Of a stretch of DNA of 64,000 nt, positions 22,201-34,275 are shown piece by piece (position 1 is the first letter of the stretch; each line of letters starts with the position of its first letter). The notes beneath the pieces are model-generated. The model searched no databases and was not told the origin of the DNA. It saw only the letters and a program-made list of their open reading frames with translations. The position numbers and the translations under genes are program-made. Location of the stretch: NCBI GenBank assembly GCA_023614405.1, contig CM042687.1, positions 264,349,480-264,413,479 on the forward strand, in the 5' to 3' direction. Source of the stretch: Avena insularis (taxonomy: Eukaryota > Streptophyta > Magnoliopsida > Poales > Poaceae).

Positions 22201-23111
22201 ATACCCAAGTTTGGGTAGGGCTTAACTGGATGTTTATGTGTCTTAGTATGGGTTCCCTCGTGGAACGAGCTGAGCTGAGGCTACCTTGTGAATATGAATG
22301 CCCACCTTTGCAGTTCCCAGGATGACATATGGTCATGGCTGGGAGGCCAAACTCATAGGGGAGGTGCCTATACTAGGGTGTGTAATTGAAAGGTTAGGAT
22401 TGATTATCTCCATACCAAATATGATGATTCAGGGTTATTCTTGACGGATGTGAAAGTGTACCACCTCTGTAGAGTGTCAAACTATTCGAATAGCCGCATC
22501 CGCGGTCATGGGCAGTTGGATGGCCATACTGTTCCGTTGTCAGATGTTTTCAAAAATGACTCGTGACTTGAAATATGAATTTGACTTGACTCCACAAGAA
22601 TGTGGACATGAAACTAGGTTCCCACTTGAGTAATCTAGCCAACTAAAGTTAGGTCTTTATTATTAAGTACTTATGAAATAAAATTGGCTTATCGCAAACA
22701 ATCCTAGAGCTTAGGATTCCTACTAGAATGGTCGTACTGCTTTAGCGATATTTTCCGAGTACTTAAAAGTACTCATGGCTTTGTCACTGGCTATTCCCAT
22801 GGCTAGACTATGAAGGAGGGTATGAGGAGGATGGACAGCAGGACGCCTACGATAACTAGGATCATCTCCCATCGTCAGCATTGCCTGTGACCCTAAAGAT
22901 GGAGCCTCTACTACGCTATTATTCCGCTGCTATGATTTGTATCTAGACTTGATCATGAGATCAACTAATTGTAAGACTATTATGGTTTGTAATGATGATG
23001 TACCGTGCTACCAATTCTGTTATGTCTCGCAAAAATGGTAATGCTGGGGTTGCGATGTACGGGATAATAGGGGATAATAGGCATCTGGGATTAAAAATCC
23101 GGGTGTTGACA
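19209..23111 (+). repeat. 5' LTR of Gypsy A
   Basis: TG...CA ends (TGTAACATCTC ... GGGTGTTGACA), about 3.9 kb. A TATA box (TATAAATT) lies at 20476-20483, and the downstream GC-rich region contains the likely transcription leader. Compared with the 3' copy it has an extra ~40 bases near 21890-21930, lost in the other copy between short TTAG repeats, and lacks 17 bases present at 52941-52957. Confidence 0.93.
20476..20483 (+). promoter_or_regulatory. TATA box of the Gypsy A 5' LTR
   Basis: TATAAATT in the GC-rich part of the LTR. The 3' LTR carries TATAAATA at the same place (51081-51088). Conservation in both copies supports it as the retroelement promoter. Confidence 0.55.
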
Positions 23112-23114
23112 AGT

Positions 23115-23127
23115 TGGTATCAGAGCC
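23115..23127 (+). other. Primer binding site of Gypsy A (tRNA-iMet)
   Basis: TGGTATCAGAGCC lies three bases after the LTR end and is complementary to the 3' end of plant initiator tRNA-Met, the usual primer of these elements. Confidence 0.9.
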
Positions 23128-23341
23128 ATCCTGACCATAGGAGACCCTAGTTAGAATGGACGTCTGAAAAACTTAGTTTCCAAAACAAAGAAAGTGGATA
23201 ATTATGAAAACCTATTCTTACTCTTATCCTTGAGTTCCTTTCCAAAAGAAAGACATTACATTCCTCAACATTTTTGCAATCCTACATAGAACTTGGCACA
23301 CTTGATCACCTCTCTAACTTACTCATCTTAATTTCTTGTAG

Positions 23342-24129
23342 ATCGAGGTTAAGTATAGCAAGTTTTATCAGCTGGGCAACGGAGGAAACCTCATCTTCGA
23401 GAGTGACCTGAGTCAGCTTGCGGACTTTCTAGAGCGCCCGAACCCGGAGTTCTATGGAGCTCAGCTCAATGATCAACCCGGAGGGGAACTGCAGTGGCTG
23501 ATAGTTGCAGATCTGCAAGGAAAGATGGAGGCACCCACTTCAGAGAAGATCCAATTCAGCCTGAGAGAGAACAACTGGCTGGATGGACTAGCGAGAGCGA
23601 TGCAGGAAGCACTTGCCCGACTATGTGGGCAGAACGTCAATCAGCTCGCCGGCACCCGCTTTGCTCACTATGCCAGGCGTGACTCCCAGGGACAGCCCTT
23701 GTCTATGCCAGGACACCCGGAGTTGAGGCACCATGTGGACCATCTTGCCTTCATGCTGCACGAGAACCAGAAAGAGCTGGAAAACGCCCGTGAAGACGCC
23801 AACCAGAAGCATAGTGTTGCAGTGAAGAAGGACCAGACCCTCGCCATCCTTGCTAAGGAGCGCAAGTCACTTCGCATCCTGCATGACAAGAAGGACCGCA
23901 TCATTGCTCGCCTCTGTCACAAAGTGTCAGCCCTGAAGAAACCATCCATGATCGGGACATGCAGCTTAAGGAGAGGGAGAACAAAGGGGAAGCTATTCGT
24001 GGAGATCCCTACTCATACCTCAGTGATGATGATGAATACTTGGAGGACATCAACCAGGAGTTCCACACTGACGATGAGGATCGTGACTTCATTGATGATG
24101 AAGAGGCCACCGGTTCTGATGAGGAGTAG
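23342..24129 (+). pseudogene. Extra ORF upstream of gag in Gypsy A (coiled coil, acidic tail)
   Basis: An open frame begins after a splice-acceptor-like TTTCTTGTAG (ending 23341) and reads through LQWLIVADLQGKMEAP, KIQFSLRENNW, ARAMQEALARLCGQ, AGTRFAHYARRDSQG and HPELRHHVDHLAFML. It then enters a charged heptad-like stretch (ENQKELENAREDANQKH). A frameshift near 23940 moves it to the frame that continues IHDRDMQLKERENKG and ends in a strongly acidic tail (SYLSDDDEYLEDINQEF ... DEE) with a TAG at 24127-24129. Total length is about 260 residues. The first in-frame ATG is at 23525, but the open frame and protein-like composition begin earlier, so an upstream exon is likely. It has no gag, protease or pol motif. 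The function is unknown. It matches an ORF in the same position of Gypsy C (45763-46572). Confidence 0.75.
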
Positions 24130-24462
24130 TAGCACCAGAGCACTGTCGTAGGTGTGAGTTGTATCCGGTCCCACTGTAGTTGTATCTGGTCCCACTGTAT
24201 CGGAGCTTGCGAGAATAGTTCTTAAAACCATCTTCTTTGTTGTTGTGATATGTTTGGAATGTGTGGTTTGTATGTGTGCTTGGAATGAATGAAAAAGAGT
24301 TGTTGGCTTTCAAACCCTCGCCTTAATAAAAGTTTAAAAGCTTTTAAACCAAACCCATAAACCTTAGAAAAATTTCCCTCTTGTCTTAGGATCTATCTCA
24401 ATCTTTAGATGACTCGCTGAGGAAGCAGCTCATCTCAAGACCCGATGGTCTAGATTCTGCAA
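24130..24462 (+). other. Spacer between extra ORF and gag of Gypsy A
   Basis: About 330 bases without a supported gene. A second copy of a GGTCCCACTGTA phrase (24167-24176 and 24190-24199) is the only local repeat seen. Confidence 0.5.
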
Positions 24463-26079
24463 ATGCTAGTAGCAGATCGAGAAGCCGGTAGAACCGAGCG
24501 TCAAGACAATCTCTCCACTCTTCAACAGATCGCCCAACTGTCGCATGACAACCAAGGCCATGGAAATCAGGATCATCATGGATCCAAGCTTAAGAACTTC
24601 CAGAACACCAATCCCCCTATATTTAGCAAATCTGGACATCCCTTAGATGTTGATGACTGGCTGCAAACCATGGAGAACAACTTAGAAGTTGCAGGAGTAG
24701 ATGCTGCAGAGAAAGTACTGTTTGTCACCCACTATCTGGCAGGTTCTGCAAGAGCATGGTGGAATAGTACTCGTACAATGAACGGAGACCAGATGATGAC
24801 TTGGGAGGAATTCAAACTCAAGTTCAGCCGAACTCATGTGCCTCCAGGTTTGATTCTGAGGATGAGGGGTGAATTTAAGGAGTTAAAGAAGGGAAGAATG
24901 ACTATGGTGGAGTACCGTGATAGATTTCTGTCTTTGTCTAGGTATGCCCCCGATGAGATTAACACAGAGGCCAAGAAGAAGGAGAGATTTCTGAATGGTC
25001 TGCACGATGAGGTGCAGATAATGCTAGTCAATATTCCTTTTGCCGATCTAGAAGCTCTTGTGGATTCTACTATCCAGATGGAAGGAAAGATCAATCAAGC
25101 CACTGAGAACCGTAAGCGTAGTATGATGCACCAGCCTGGACCCCACCATACCCCAAAGTATCGCCCCAGTTCGTCTGCAGGATTTGCACCAAGGAACAAC
25201 ATGCCACCTATGTCTCGTCCGAACTTCCCCAATCTTAGCGGAGGAAACCTGAGACCCGGAGGCAACAACAAGTACAACACTGGCAACCCCAATAACTTCA
25301 ACTGTGCACCGCCAAGGCTCACCAATAATAACAACAATACTACCCCAATGACTGGAAGCAATGCCGTGCCTATCGCAGGGAAGGAAAAGTCAATGATCAC
25401 TTGCTTTGAATGTGGAATCCCTGTTCACTACTCCAATGAGTGCCCCAAGAAGCTGGCTGCAACACCCAATGCCGCCGCACTTGCCCAGCAGCAGCATCGT
25501 GTCCAACCTGGAAAGAGATTTGCCCCAGGCAACCCGCACAACCGTACCGGCCGTCTATTCCACATGAATGCCGAAGAATCCCAGGAAGCGCCAGATGTCG
25601 TGTTGGGTATGTTTTTTGTTAACTCAATACTTGCAAGAGTGTTGTTTGATTCTGGAGCATCGCACTCATTGGTTACAGAAGAATTTGCATGCACTAGTAA
25701 GATTCAACCAACAAATTTGAAGCATGTTATGATAGTTCAAATACATGGGTCAACTACCAAAGCTACAAAAAAATTCAAGGCCGTACCTATGAGAATACAT
25801 GGAATATATTTTTATGCCAACCTAATAGTACTTGGAACAAAAGGTTCGGAAGTAGTAGTAGGAATGGATTGGATGTCGAAACATCAAGGATTAATAGACT
25901 GTGCCAAGAAAGCCATAACCATGACCAGTAGCACTAGAGTATTAGTTGAGCATGTGTCTGAGACACTGCCCCATCAATTCAAGTGCAACAAGAGTTTAGT
26001 CCAACCAACCCTAGATCAAGTTAGAGTATTCTGTGAATACCCCGATGTGTTCCCAGATGAATTACCCGGTATGCCCTAG
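24463..26079 (+). CDS. Gag-protease of Gypsy A (538 residues, then frameshift into pol)
   Basis: The frame is intact from ATG 24463. The retrotransposon gag (capsid) domain is at about residues 45-205 ([44 protein letters not shown]). A zinc knuckle [14 protein letters not shown] (CX2CX4HX4C) is at about residue 313. An aspartic protease is at about 390-490, with the active-site motif LFDSGASHS and the family's VVVGMDWM. The frame runs towards the RT through [14 protein letters not shown] and stops. One base is missing at about 26074-26076, because the next frame continues [24 protein letters not shown]. Gag-pol was therefore a single polyprotein. The gag itself could still be translated; its ability to form particles is unknown. 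Confidence 0.9.
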   Translation: MLVADREAGRTERQDNLSTLQQIAQLSHDNQGHGNQDHHGSKLKNFQNTNPPIFSKSGHPLDVDDWLQTMENNLEVAGVDAAEKVLFVTHYLAGSARAWWNSTRTMNGDQMMTWEEFKLKFSRTHVPPGLILRMRGEFKELKKGRMTMVEYRDRFLSLSRYAPDEINTEAKKKERFLNGLHDEVQIMLVNIPFADLEALVDSTIQMEGKINQATENRKRSMMHQPGPHHTPKYRPSSSAGFAPRNNMPPMSRPNFPNLSGGNLRPGGNNKYNTGNPNNFNCAPPRLTNNNNNTTPMTGSNAVPIAGKEKSMITCFECGIPVHYSNECPKKLAATPNAAALAQQQHRVQPGKRFAPGNPHNRTGRLFHMNAEESQEAPDVVLGMFFVNSILARVLFDSGASHSLVTEEFACTSKIQPTNLKHVMIVQIHGSTTKATKKFKAVPMRIHGIYFYANLIVLGTKGSEVVVGMDWMSKHQGLIDCAKKAITMTSSTRVLVEHVSETLPHQFKCNKSLVQPTLDQVRVFCEYPDVFPDELPGMP

Positions 26080-27763
26080 ATCGGGATATCGAGTTTATCA
26101 TTGAACTAATTCCTGGAACTGGACCTATAGCTAAGAGACCCTATAGTATGAACCCAACTAAATTAGTGGAGCTCAAGAAGCAACTTGATGACATGTTGAG
26201 CAAATATCTGATACAACCAAGTCCATCGCCATGGATATTACCTATTTTGTTTGTGGATAAGAAAGATGGTGCCACCCGTTTATGTGCAGATTACCGGAAG
26301 CTGAATCATGTCACCATCAAGAACAAGTACCCACTGCCGAAGATAGAAGATTTGTTTGAGCACTTAACCGGTGCCAGAGTATTTTCTAAGATTGATCTTA
26401 TAACCGGTTATCATGAACTAAAAATCCGTGCAACGGATATCCCAAAGACTGCTTTCACTACCCGATATGGATTGTATGAGTACAAGGTATTATCTTTTGG
26501 ATTAACCAATGCCCCCGCTTATTTCATGAACCTCATGAATAATATTTCCATGAACTTCTTGGATAAGTTTGGAGTTGTTTTCATTGATGACATTCTGATT
26601 TATTTCAAGTACGAAGAAGAACATGAACATCACCTAAGAACCATCCTTGGAACCCTTAGAGAGCATCAGTTGTATGCCAAGCTCAGCAAATGAGAATTCT
26701 GGTTAAAGGAAGTAGGATTCTTGGGAAATATATTGTCAGCTGGAGGAGTTGCCATCGACCTCGCCAAGATTAAGGATGTTGAAGAATGGAAATCCCCAAC
26801 CACTCAAACCAAAGTTCGCGCATTTCTTGGATTAGCAGGATATTACCGCAAGTTTTTTGAAGGATTTTCAAGCATCACGAGGCCGATGACTCAGCTATTG
26901 AAGAAATACAAGAAGTTTGAATGGACGGACAACTGTGAAGCAAGTTTTAAAGAGCTCAAGAAGATATTGATTTCAACCCCAATCTTGATCATGCCGGATA
27001 TCACGAATGCCTTTGATGTGTATTGTGATGCATCCAAGATTGGTCTCGGATGAGTGTTGATGCAAGAAGGCAAAGTGATATCATATCTATCTAGACAACT
27101 AAAGAAACATGAGCAGAATTACCCAACCCATGACTTAGAACTGGCATCCGTAGTTTTAGCCTTGAAGACATGGCGTCATTACCTCATGGGTAACCGTTGT
27201 GAGATTTATTTAGATCACAAGAGTTTGAAGTATATTTTCACCCAGAAGGATATGAATATGAGGCAAAGGAGATGGATAGAGTTAATCAAGGATTATGACC
27301 TTGACATTCACTACCACCCCGGCAAGGCCAATGTGGTAGAGGATGCCCTTAGTAGACTGCCGTGTAGATTAAACACCATGATTATGAAAGAGTAGGCAAG
27401 TTTGCATAAGGAGTTGGAGAATTTCAGAATGGAGCTAGTTAGCGAAGGATTCCTAGCCAGTATTGAACTTCAACCCACCTTGATCGGTCAGATAAAGGAA
27501 GCTCAGAAAGGAAATGCTAGTATCGACGGAATTAAGAGTCGTATCGGTACAGGAAAGGTACCCGGATTCACAGTACATGAAGAAGGAGTTTTGTGGTATA
27601 AGGGACGCATCTGTGTGCCAACAGATTCAGAGTTGAAGCAAGTCATTTTTCAAGAAGCCCATGATACTCTTTATTCTATTCACCCGGTAGGAACGAAGAT
27701 GTATTAGGATTTCAAGGAGCAATTTTGGTGGCAGAAAATGAAGAGAGAAGTCGGAAGCTATAT
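26076..27763 (+). pseudogene. RT-RNase H and integrase N-terminus of Gypsy A
   Basis: One frame carries the whole region with in-frame stops at 26691, 27051, 27393 and 27705. The RT shows [58 protein letters not shown] and the catalytic VFIDDILIY. RNase H shows [41 protein letters not shown] and [15 protein letters not shown]. The integrase zinc region starts (FQEAHDTLYSIHPVG) and is cut by copia B at 27763. The stop at 26691 falls where relatives have a conserved cysteine (KCEFW), as expected of a TGT/TGC to TGA change. Catalytic residues are otherwise kept. Confidence 0.92.
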
Positions 27764-29421
27764 TGAAGGGAATATGCCTGAGAGGCAATAATAAAGTGGT
27801 TATTATCGTATTCCTTGTTTATGATAAATGTTTATTTTACATGATATAATTGTATTAATACGGAAACATTAACACATGTGTGTTTAATAAACAAAAGGAA
27901 GTTCCTAGATATGCCTCTCTTATAAACTAGCTCGTTGATTAACAAGATGATCAAAGGTTTCCTGATCATTGACATTGGATGTTGTTAATAACGAGGTCAC
28001 AACATTAGTGTAATGGTGTGATGAACATTCATCCAAAGTATAGCATTATAATCAAAGTCACTGAGTTTATATTGCTATAACAACTTACGAAGTGATCCTA
28101 ATCGTTAGACCATGAGATCATGTCAATCACTAACACCGGAAGAGTTTCTTGATAACATCAAACGTCACATCGTAACAGGGTGATTATAAATATGGGTTCA
28201 GAATTACTAAAGTGTTATGTTGAGGCCCATGGATCGAGAGTAGAATTTGTTCATCCCGATGACGGATAGATATGCTCTGGGCCCTCTCGGTGATATCACA
28301 TTGATTAGCTTGCAAGCAAGTGATTTGATCACTAGAATGTTATATCACGGGAACAAGAAAAGAGTGCATGTCGGTAACGAGATCAAACTAGGTATGGAGA
28401 TACCGATGATCGAATCTCGGACATGTAATAAATCGCGAAACAAAGGGATTAAGATACAAGCATAAAAGGTTTCGACGATCACAAGAAAGTCATCGTTGAA
28501 TGTGTGTGAGTCAGTATGGGTCTCCAGATCCCGCTTCTAATTATTGATCGGAGAAGGGTCTCGATCATGTCCGCATTATTCGCGAACCGTAGGGTGGCAC
28601 ACTTAAGAGACACCTACATCCAATTGGAGCAAAAGTTTCATGCCAGAAAGAATAACAAGCGCAGGAATTTATTTCACTAGATACCGAAATGGGTTTTCGG
28701 GTGAAATTGCAGAAAGTGTTTTTGCATGTGAAATGAAATACTAGCAAGGGGTAATATGAGAATGTTTGTCATTAAAGTAATTGACAAAATTCTGAATAAA
28801 TAAAAGGATTTTTATTTAATGAGAGTTTGCATTAAATTTGGTGGAAATTTAATGGGAATTTGAGTGGGTTTTTTAGTGGAGGAAATTGAAAGGCATTTGT
28901 GTGAGTGGAGTGTCCGCCCACATGAATGAAATGAGGGGAGGGGGCAGCCCCATGGCTGGGCGCATGGCCCCTTGGGTTCCCCCCTTTCCCTATAAAAGGA
29001 GCCCCCCTCCCTCTCTCTCACACACACCTCCTCGTGAAGGATCTCTCTCCCCCTCTAGTATTTATCCCCCATGGTCTCGGACTACTGAGATACATGTTCC
29101 CGGTGGCTATTGGGAAAGAAAGAGTTGTGCTTTCGCTGCATCGTTGGAGCGAGGAGGTGGAGGTTGCTTGGTGCCTCGTACGTGTGTGCGAGCACGGATG
29201 CGCTGCTGATTTGCGGCGCTAGGACTTCCTCTCGATCTTGAGATCGGCAAGAGATCGCCTACATCAACCACGAGTTTGAATCGTTAAGCTTTGTCGGTAT
29301 TCAAGGGTATGTTCTCTACGGATATACATCCGCCCGTTGTTTTTATCTATTAGATAGATCATGATACATAGTTGTTCCCATTGTAGGAATTTTTTTGTTT
29401 TCTATGCTGCGAACCCGTACA
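27764..29421 (+). repeat. 5' LTR of copia B
   Basis: TGAAGGGAATATGCC ... GAACCCGTACA, 1658 bp. The TATA box (TATAAAAG) is at 28991-28998. Against the 3' copy I counted 11 differences in the first ~168 bases and 17 in ~415 bases further on. Confidence 0.93.
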
Positions 29422-29422
29422 G

Positions 29423-29435
29423 TGGTATCAGAGCC
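29423..29435 (+). other. Primer binding site of copia B
   Basis: TGGTATCAGAGCC, one base after the LTR end, complementary to initiator tRNA-Met. Confidence 0.88.
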
Positions 29436-32400
29436 GGATCTATGCGTAGATGCTTTACACGGGTAGTACACATATGAGTATGTGGGCGATGATGATCATG
29501 TTATTGCTTCTTAGTTGTATTTTGGATATTGGTGGCATAGTGGGATGAAGCGGCCTGGACAAACTTTACATGTCCTCGCACATGAGACCTGTTCCATGCT
29601 TGACATGCAACTAGTTTTGCATAAGTGGCTAGCGGGTGTCTGTCTCTCCTACTATAGTCAATATCTAATTTGCAACAAGTTGACAACAATTTGGTTATCC
29701 TTGTTGTGGTTCATGTTTGTAGGTATGAACCGTTCCATCTTCGAAAGCCCTAAGCCATGTAAAAATTGCAATTGATAAATTAGAGGCGTCTAGTTTAGAT
29801 TGTTGCTGGGCTAGTGTTATGATATGGTGATATTGTAAGTAGAAGTATGATATGATACTCTTACAACACACATAACGTGTAAGTACCATAGACCTTGGCC
29901 TTACACATAGAGGTATGATAGTGATCATACCAAGGAGCACATGATGGAGATCATATGCAGGAACCATATCATTTCACTTACAAACATGTGATGTTTGATT
30001 GCATCTTATATTGCTTGTTTGGCGTTTCATTAGCATAATAAGATGATCCCTCATTTAAATATCAAGATAAGAATGTGTTCTTCCTTAAGTATGCACCGAT
30101 TATGTTTCGTTGCTCCAAGGCATCACGTGATGATCGGGTGTTCTTGGATCCACGACCATATTACGGGTGTAAGACAGTTACACACGCAAATACTAAGGTT
30201 CTTACTTGGAGAGCCTAGCATGTACATACATGGCCTCGGAACACGGACCGAAAGGTTAAGCATGAGTCATATGGAAGATATGATGCCCATTTGATGCTCG
30301 CCTTTGAAGCTACACCGACTCACATGATCATCGGACTTGGTATAGTGGATTTGGTTCATGTAATCACCAAAAGGCACGAGGGATGTCGTTTTTGAGTGGG
30401 AGTTCATTTCTAATTTGGATTAGTAGAACTCAATTTATCATAAATTAAATCAAAGTGAATTTGCATAATTTGTTGTAGTCATTGGCATTCATTCACCACC
30501 TTATGCATAGTTGTAATTGAGATAATAGAACTATAGAATTCTGGATATATACTTTACGAACTGGTATCGTATTGTGTTGAGTGTCAATCTAAAGTTTAAA
30601 TTCCTATTGCAAACTTTCAGCAAACTCTGTTTACTCCGTGAAATTTGATAATTAGTATTAAATCGAGAGTAACAATTCTAGTGTTAGTATCTTAAGTATC
30701 ATGTTTTCCTCTATGATTCTTGATTGTTTTAATATCAAGTTTATCTAGGAGCTGAAAGAATTGTTTCGGAAACCATCATGTGTGACAGATATAACGATAT
30801 CTGAAACAATTTTTTGGTTGCAATATGATAGAGTATAATATATGTTCTCATATTGGATGAGAATTTGTGATGGTTGGAGATGCTAGACATCCTAATCATC
30901 CAAAAAGGTTTTGGAAAGTAATCTTATACTCACGATTCTCCTTTATAAGCTACATTAGCTTGATCATGAAAGTCATCATGATAAGGGTGAATAGAAGATG
31001 TATGTAAAGTGTTTACTACACTAAAAGATTACTAAAGAATGGATTTTGAAAGAATACTAATCATTTGATGATGGTGATTTACTTCAAAGTGAAAGTCCAA
31101 AGGTATTATTATTTGAATATACACGCTTTGGACTATGTGTCATGTATATGGCGCCACTTTTGATGTTGATAGATTCTTTTAAAAGGAAATGCTGAAAGAG
31201 AATCTATAAAATATATTTGGCAGAAAAGAAAAGACTCGAAATATCTAGTTTAGGTATATAGATGATATACATGTTATGGTTGTATTCTTTGCTTGTTAAA
31301 CAATGTGGTTCTTGGGTATTGGATACTGAATTGGTTGGTATGAAATTTCATACGAAATGACGCAATTCATGAACCAAAATGGCCTAAGTAACTAGCAAGA
31401 GAATATGTGATGATGTTTATCAAAGCTTGCCTTCAAGATTTGTTTTAATAATTGTTATTCAAATCAGGTATTATGAGAACAAAGGTTGTTCAAATAATTA
31501 CCTTATTCCATATAAGATGAATGATTTACAAATCTAGTTGGAGAAATCACATCCATAAAGCTAATGCTAAAATATCGCAAGACAAATGATTGGAAGATCA
31601 CTTACGAAGTGACATCACCGTTTAAATTATATTGGAAAGAAAACATGAAGAAACTCCATATGCATGGATTTTTGTAGTCTTTGATTTGATCAAGTGACGC
31701 TTGTGAGACTTTCCTCGGGATAATTAAAACTTCGTTCAAAGGCCAAAGAAGAACGAATGACTAAATTATTGGAATTTATACATATCGATGTATGTAGTCC
31801 ATTATGTGTAGTCGTAAGCGATGGAATTCAACTTCATATGCTTTCTCCGGAAATTTGAGTGAATATTCACTTATTGAGAAAGAAGTATGAAATATTTGAA
31901 AACCTTTCAAAGACTTTCAAGATGAAGTGGAAAATCATTGTAACAAGAAAATAAATGATTTATGATTTTATCATAAAGGGATTTATTTGAGTTACAAGTG
32001 TAACAAGAAAATAAATGAATTATGATTTTCTCATAAAGGGATTTATTTGAGTTGCAAGTTTAGAAAAACACCTAGATTAACATCTCCCGAAACACCATAG
32101 GAGTATGGAGTGTTTGAGATTTGTAATGAAACCTTGTTTGACATGGTTGGATCAAAGGTGTTATTTATAACACTGCCATTATGTTTTAAAAGATTAAAAG
32201 CTTTAGAGACTACCGCTTTTACACTGAAAAGAGCTCCATCTTGATCCGTTGAAATGACACCATGGAAGTTATGGTTTGGGGTAAAACCCAAATTGTCATT
32301 TCTTAAATTTTGGTATGCTAAGCATAAGTAAGATGTTTACAACCAAAGTTGGATGAGCCTGTCTTTTTAGGTTATTTTGAATAACCATTGGGTATTCCTC

Positions 32401-34260
32401 CATAACACCAAGGACAAAAGGGTTTGTCGCTTGAAACGTGAAGTTTCTTGAAAAAGGAATTTTTCGTAAAAGTTAAGTGGGAGGACAATAGAACTTTGAT
32501 AAGGTTAACGAACCTTATCTAAATGTGCTGAGTTGCACAACACCGGAAATCATTCCAGAGGAAGCCATAATTCTCATAGCTTATGTGCCTCAAAGGTTGT
32601 GGTCACCGAGATCTAAGTTCCTATTGAACCAAGTAGGTCGGTTAAATAATCAAATGCTAAGATTTGAGAGTAAATCATTATTTGACAATGATGAACCGAA
32701 TACATGAAAAGAAGCGATGATGGCCCTGACTCCGTCAAATGGCTTGAAGCCATAAAATCCATGATAGTTCCATACACGAGAAATCAAGTTTTGAACTTGG
32801 AAGACCCTCCGGAAAGGTGTAAAAACCTATCGGTTGTATTTGGATCTATAAAGAATCAGACATGGATGTTTCACATCTATGAAATAGTCGACATGTCGTA
32901 AAGTATTTTATGACAATGTTCAAGGAGTTGACTATGAAAAGATTGGATCTTTCGTAGCAATATTTAGTCTGGACGGATTAATGTAGCAACCACTACATAT
33001 AATTTGGTATATGAATAAACAAAACAAAGTTCTTCTAATAGAATGGTTACCTAGGACATGTGCATGACACGGTCCAAAGGGTTTTGTTAATTCAAAGGAT
33101 GCTAAAAGGCATGCAAACTTCATTGGTTGAAGTAAGCATCGCGGAGTTGGAATCTTCACCATCATGAAAAGGAGTTTTCATCAGGAGATGATGAAGATGC
33201 TTGCATTTGCAAGAAATTAAGTGGGAGCGTTGAGACATATTTCTAATACATTATGTGGAGGACATCTTGTTGATTGGAAATGATGTATCTTTTATTGACA
33301 AAGGTTAAGAATTTCATTTCTATGAAAGACTTAGGCAAAACCCGAATATTTAGCATGAATGTCTATATGGATAGACTGTGACGCTAATATGGTTATGCCA
33401 AATGTACATATATGAGATATTGAAGGGGTTCAATATATAAACGACGAGAAAATGATCTTGTCGCATGGAAAACAATTGAATCAAGATTCAAGTGTATTGA
33501 CACTTGATAAGTGAAACAAGATTCAAGTGCTTTGACACTTGATGAGAGAAATCACAAGAATGTGTTTTGATAAAAAATACCATGATATGTACACATCCAG
33601 ATATGTCCTATGCTCTAAGTGTTATGAGCATATACCAAGATAAATCATAAAATGATCATTGGGCGATAGTAAGGAAATTCTTATGATCTTTTAGAAGAAC
33701 TAAGAATATATTTGTGTAGAGGTGACAAACAATTACAAATAGTTCATTGTAAAGCGTTACATTGATACTAGTTTTGTCACAAGACACAAATTAAGTTTAT
33801 ATCAATTTAAACTATGGGTGGCACAATGAAATGGAAAGAAAGTTTCCATGATGGATTTGGATGAATTCCAAAGTTAAGACATTGTGACGGATACTACAAC
33901 AAAAAGGATAAGTATATGACTGCTACAGTAGCAGCAAAGGAGGGCATTTGTGTCAAGTAGTTTATTATCAAACTAAGGTGTGGTTCGCAACGGGCTAACA
34001 CTAAAGATATATTGTACAACAATAGTATCGACCTGATTTAACCCCAAGGAACTAAAGGTCTCACCAAAATACCAAATTTATACAATGCTATCTCATTGGA
34101 GAATGAGTGATGTGTGAAGACGCAAAGACATGCAAATACACACGGACATGAAACAGTCAGGTCCATAGACTATGTTAACCACTTGAAATCGCGTATATGG
34201 AACACCAGAAAGCCATAGGTGTTCAATACGCAAAGTTTTCAAACTAGATTATTGTCTCTA
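29436..34260 (+). pseudogene. Decayed interior of copia B
   Basis: No ORF above about 90 codons survives in 4.8 kb. Copia pol can still be recognised in pieces. Around 33215-33360, short runs in shifting frames correspond to the RT block (a VSGS-like start, then residues resembling YVEDILLIGND and MKDLGKT.YI). Around 32700-32770 a block resembles the integrase-RT linker (EAMMALTPSNGLKP read in one frame). Near 33900-33960, residues resemble the RNase H end. The 5' third (29.4-31.0 kb) is leader-like with no gag recognised. An imperfect direct repeat occurs at about 31941-32000 and 32000-32060 (ATAAATGA.TTATGATTTT). The density of stops is far higher than in Gypsy A around it. Confidence 0.7.
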
Positions 34261-34275
34261 GTGCAAGTGGGAGAC

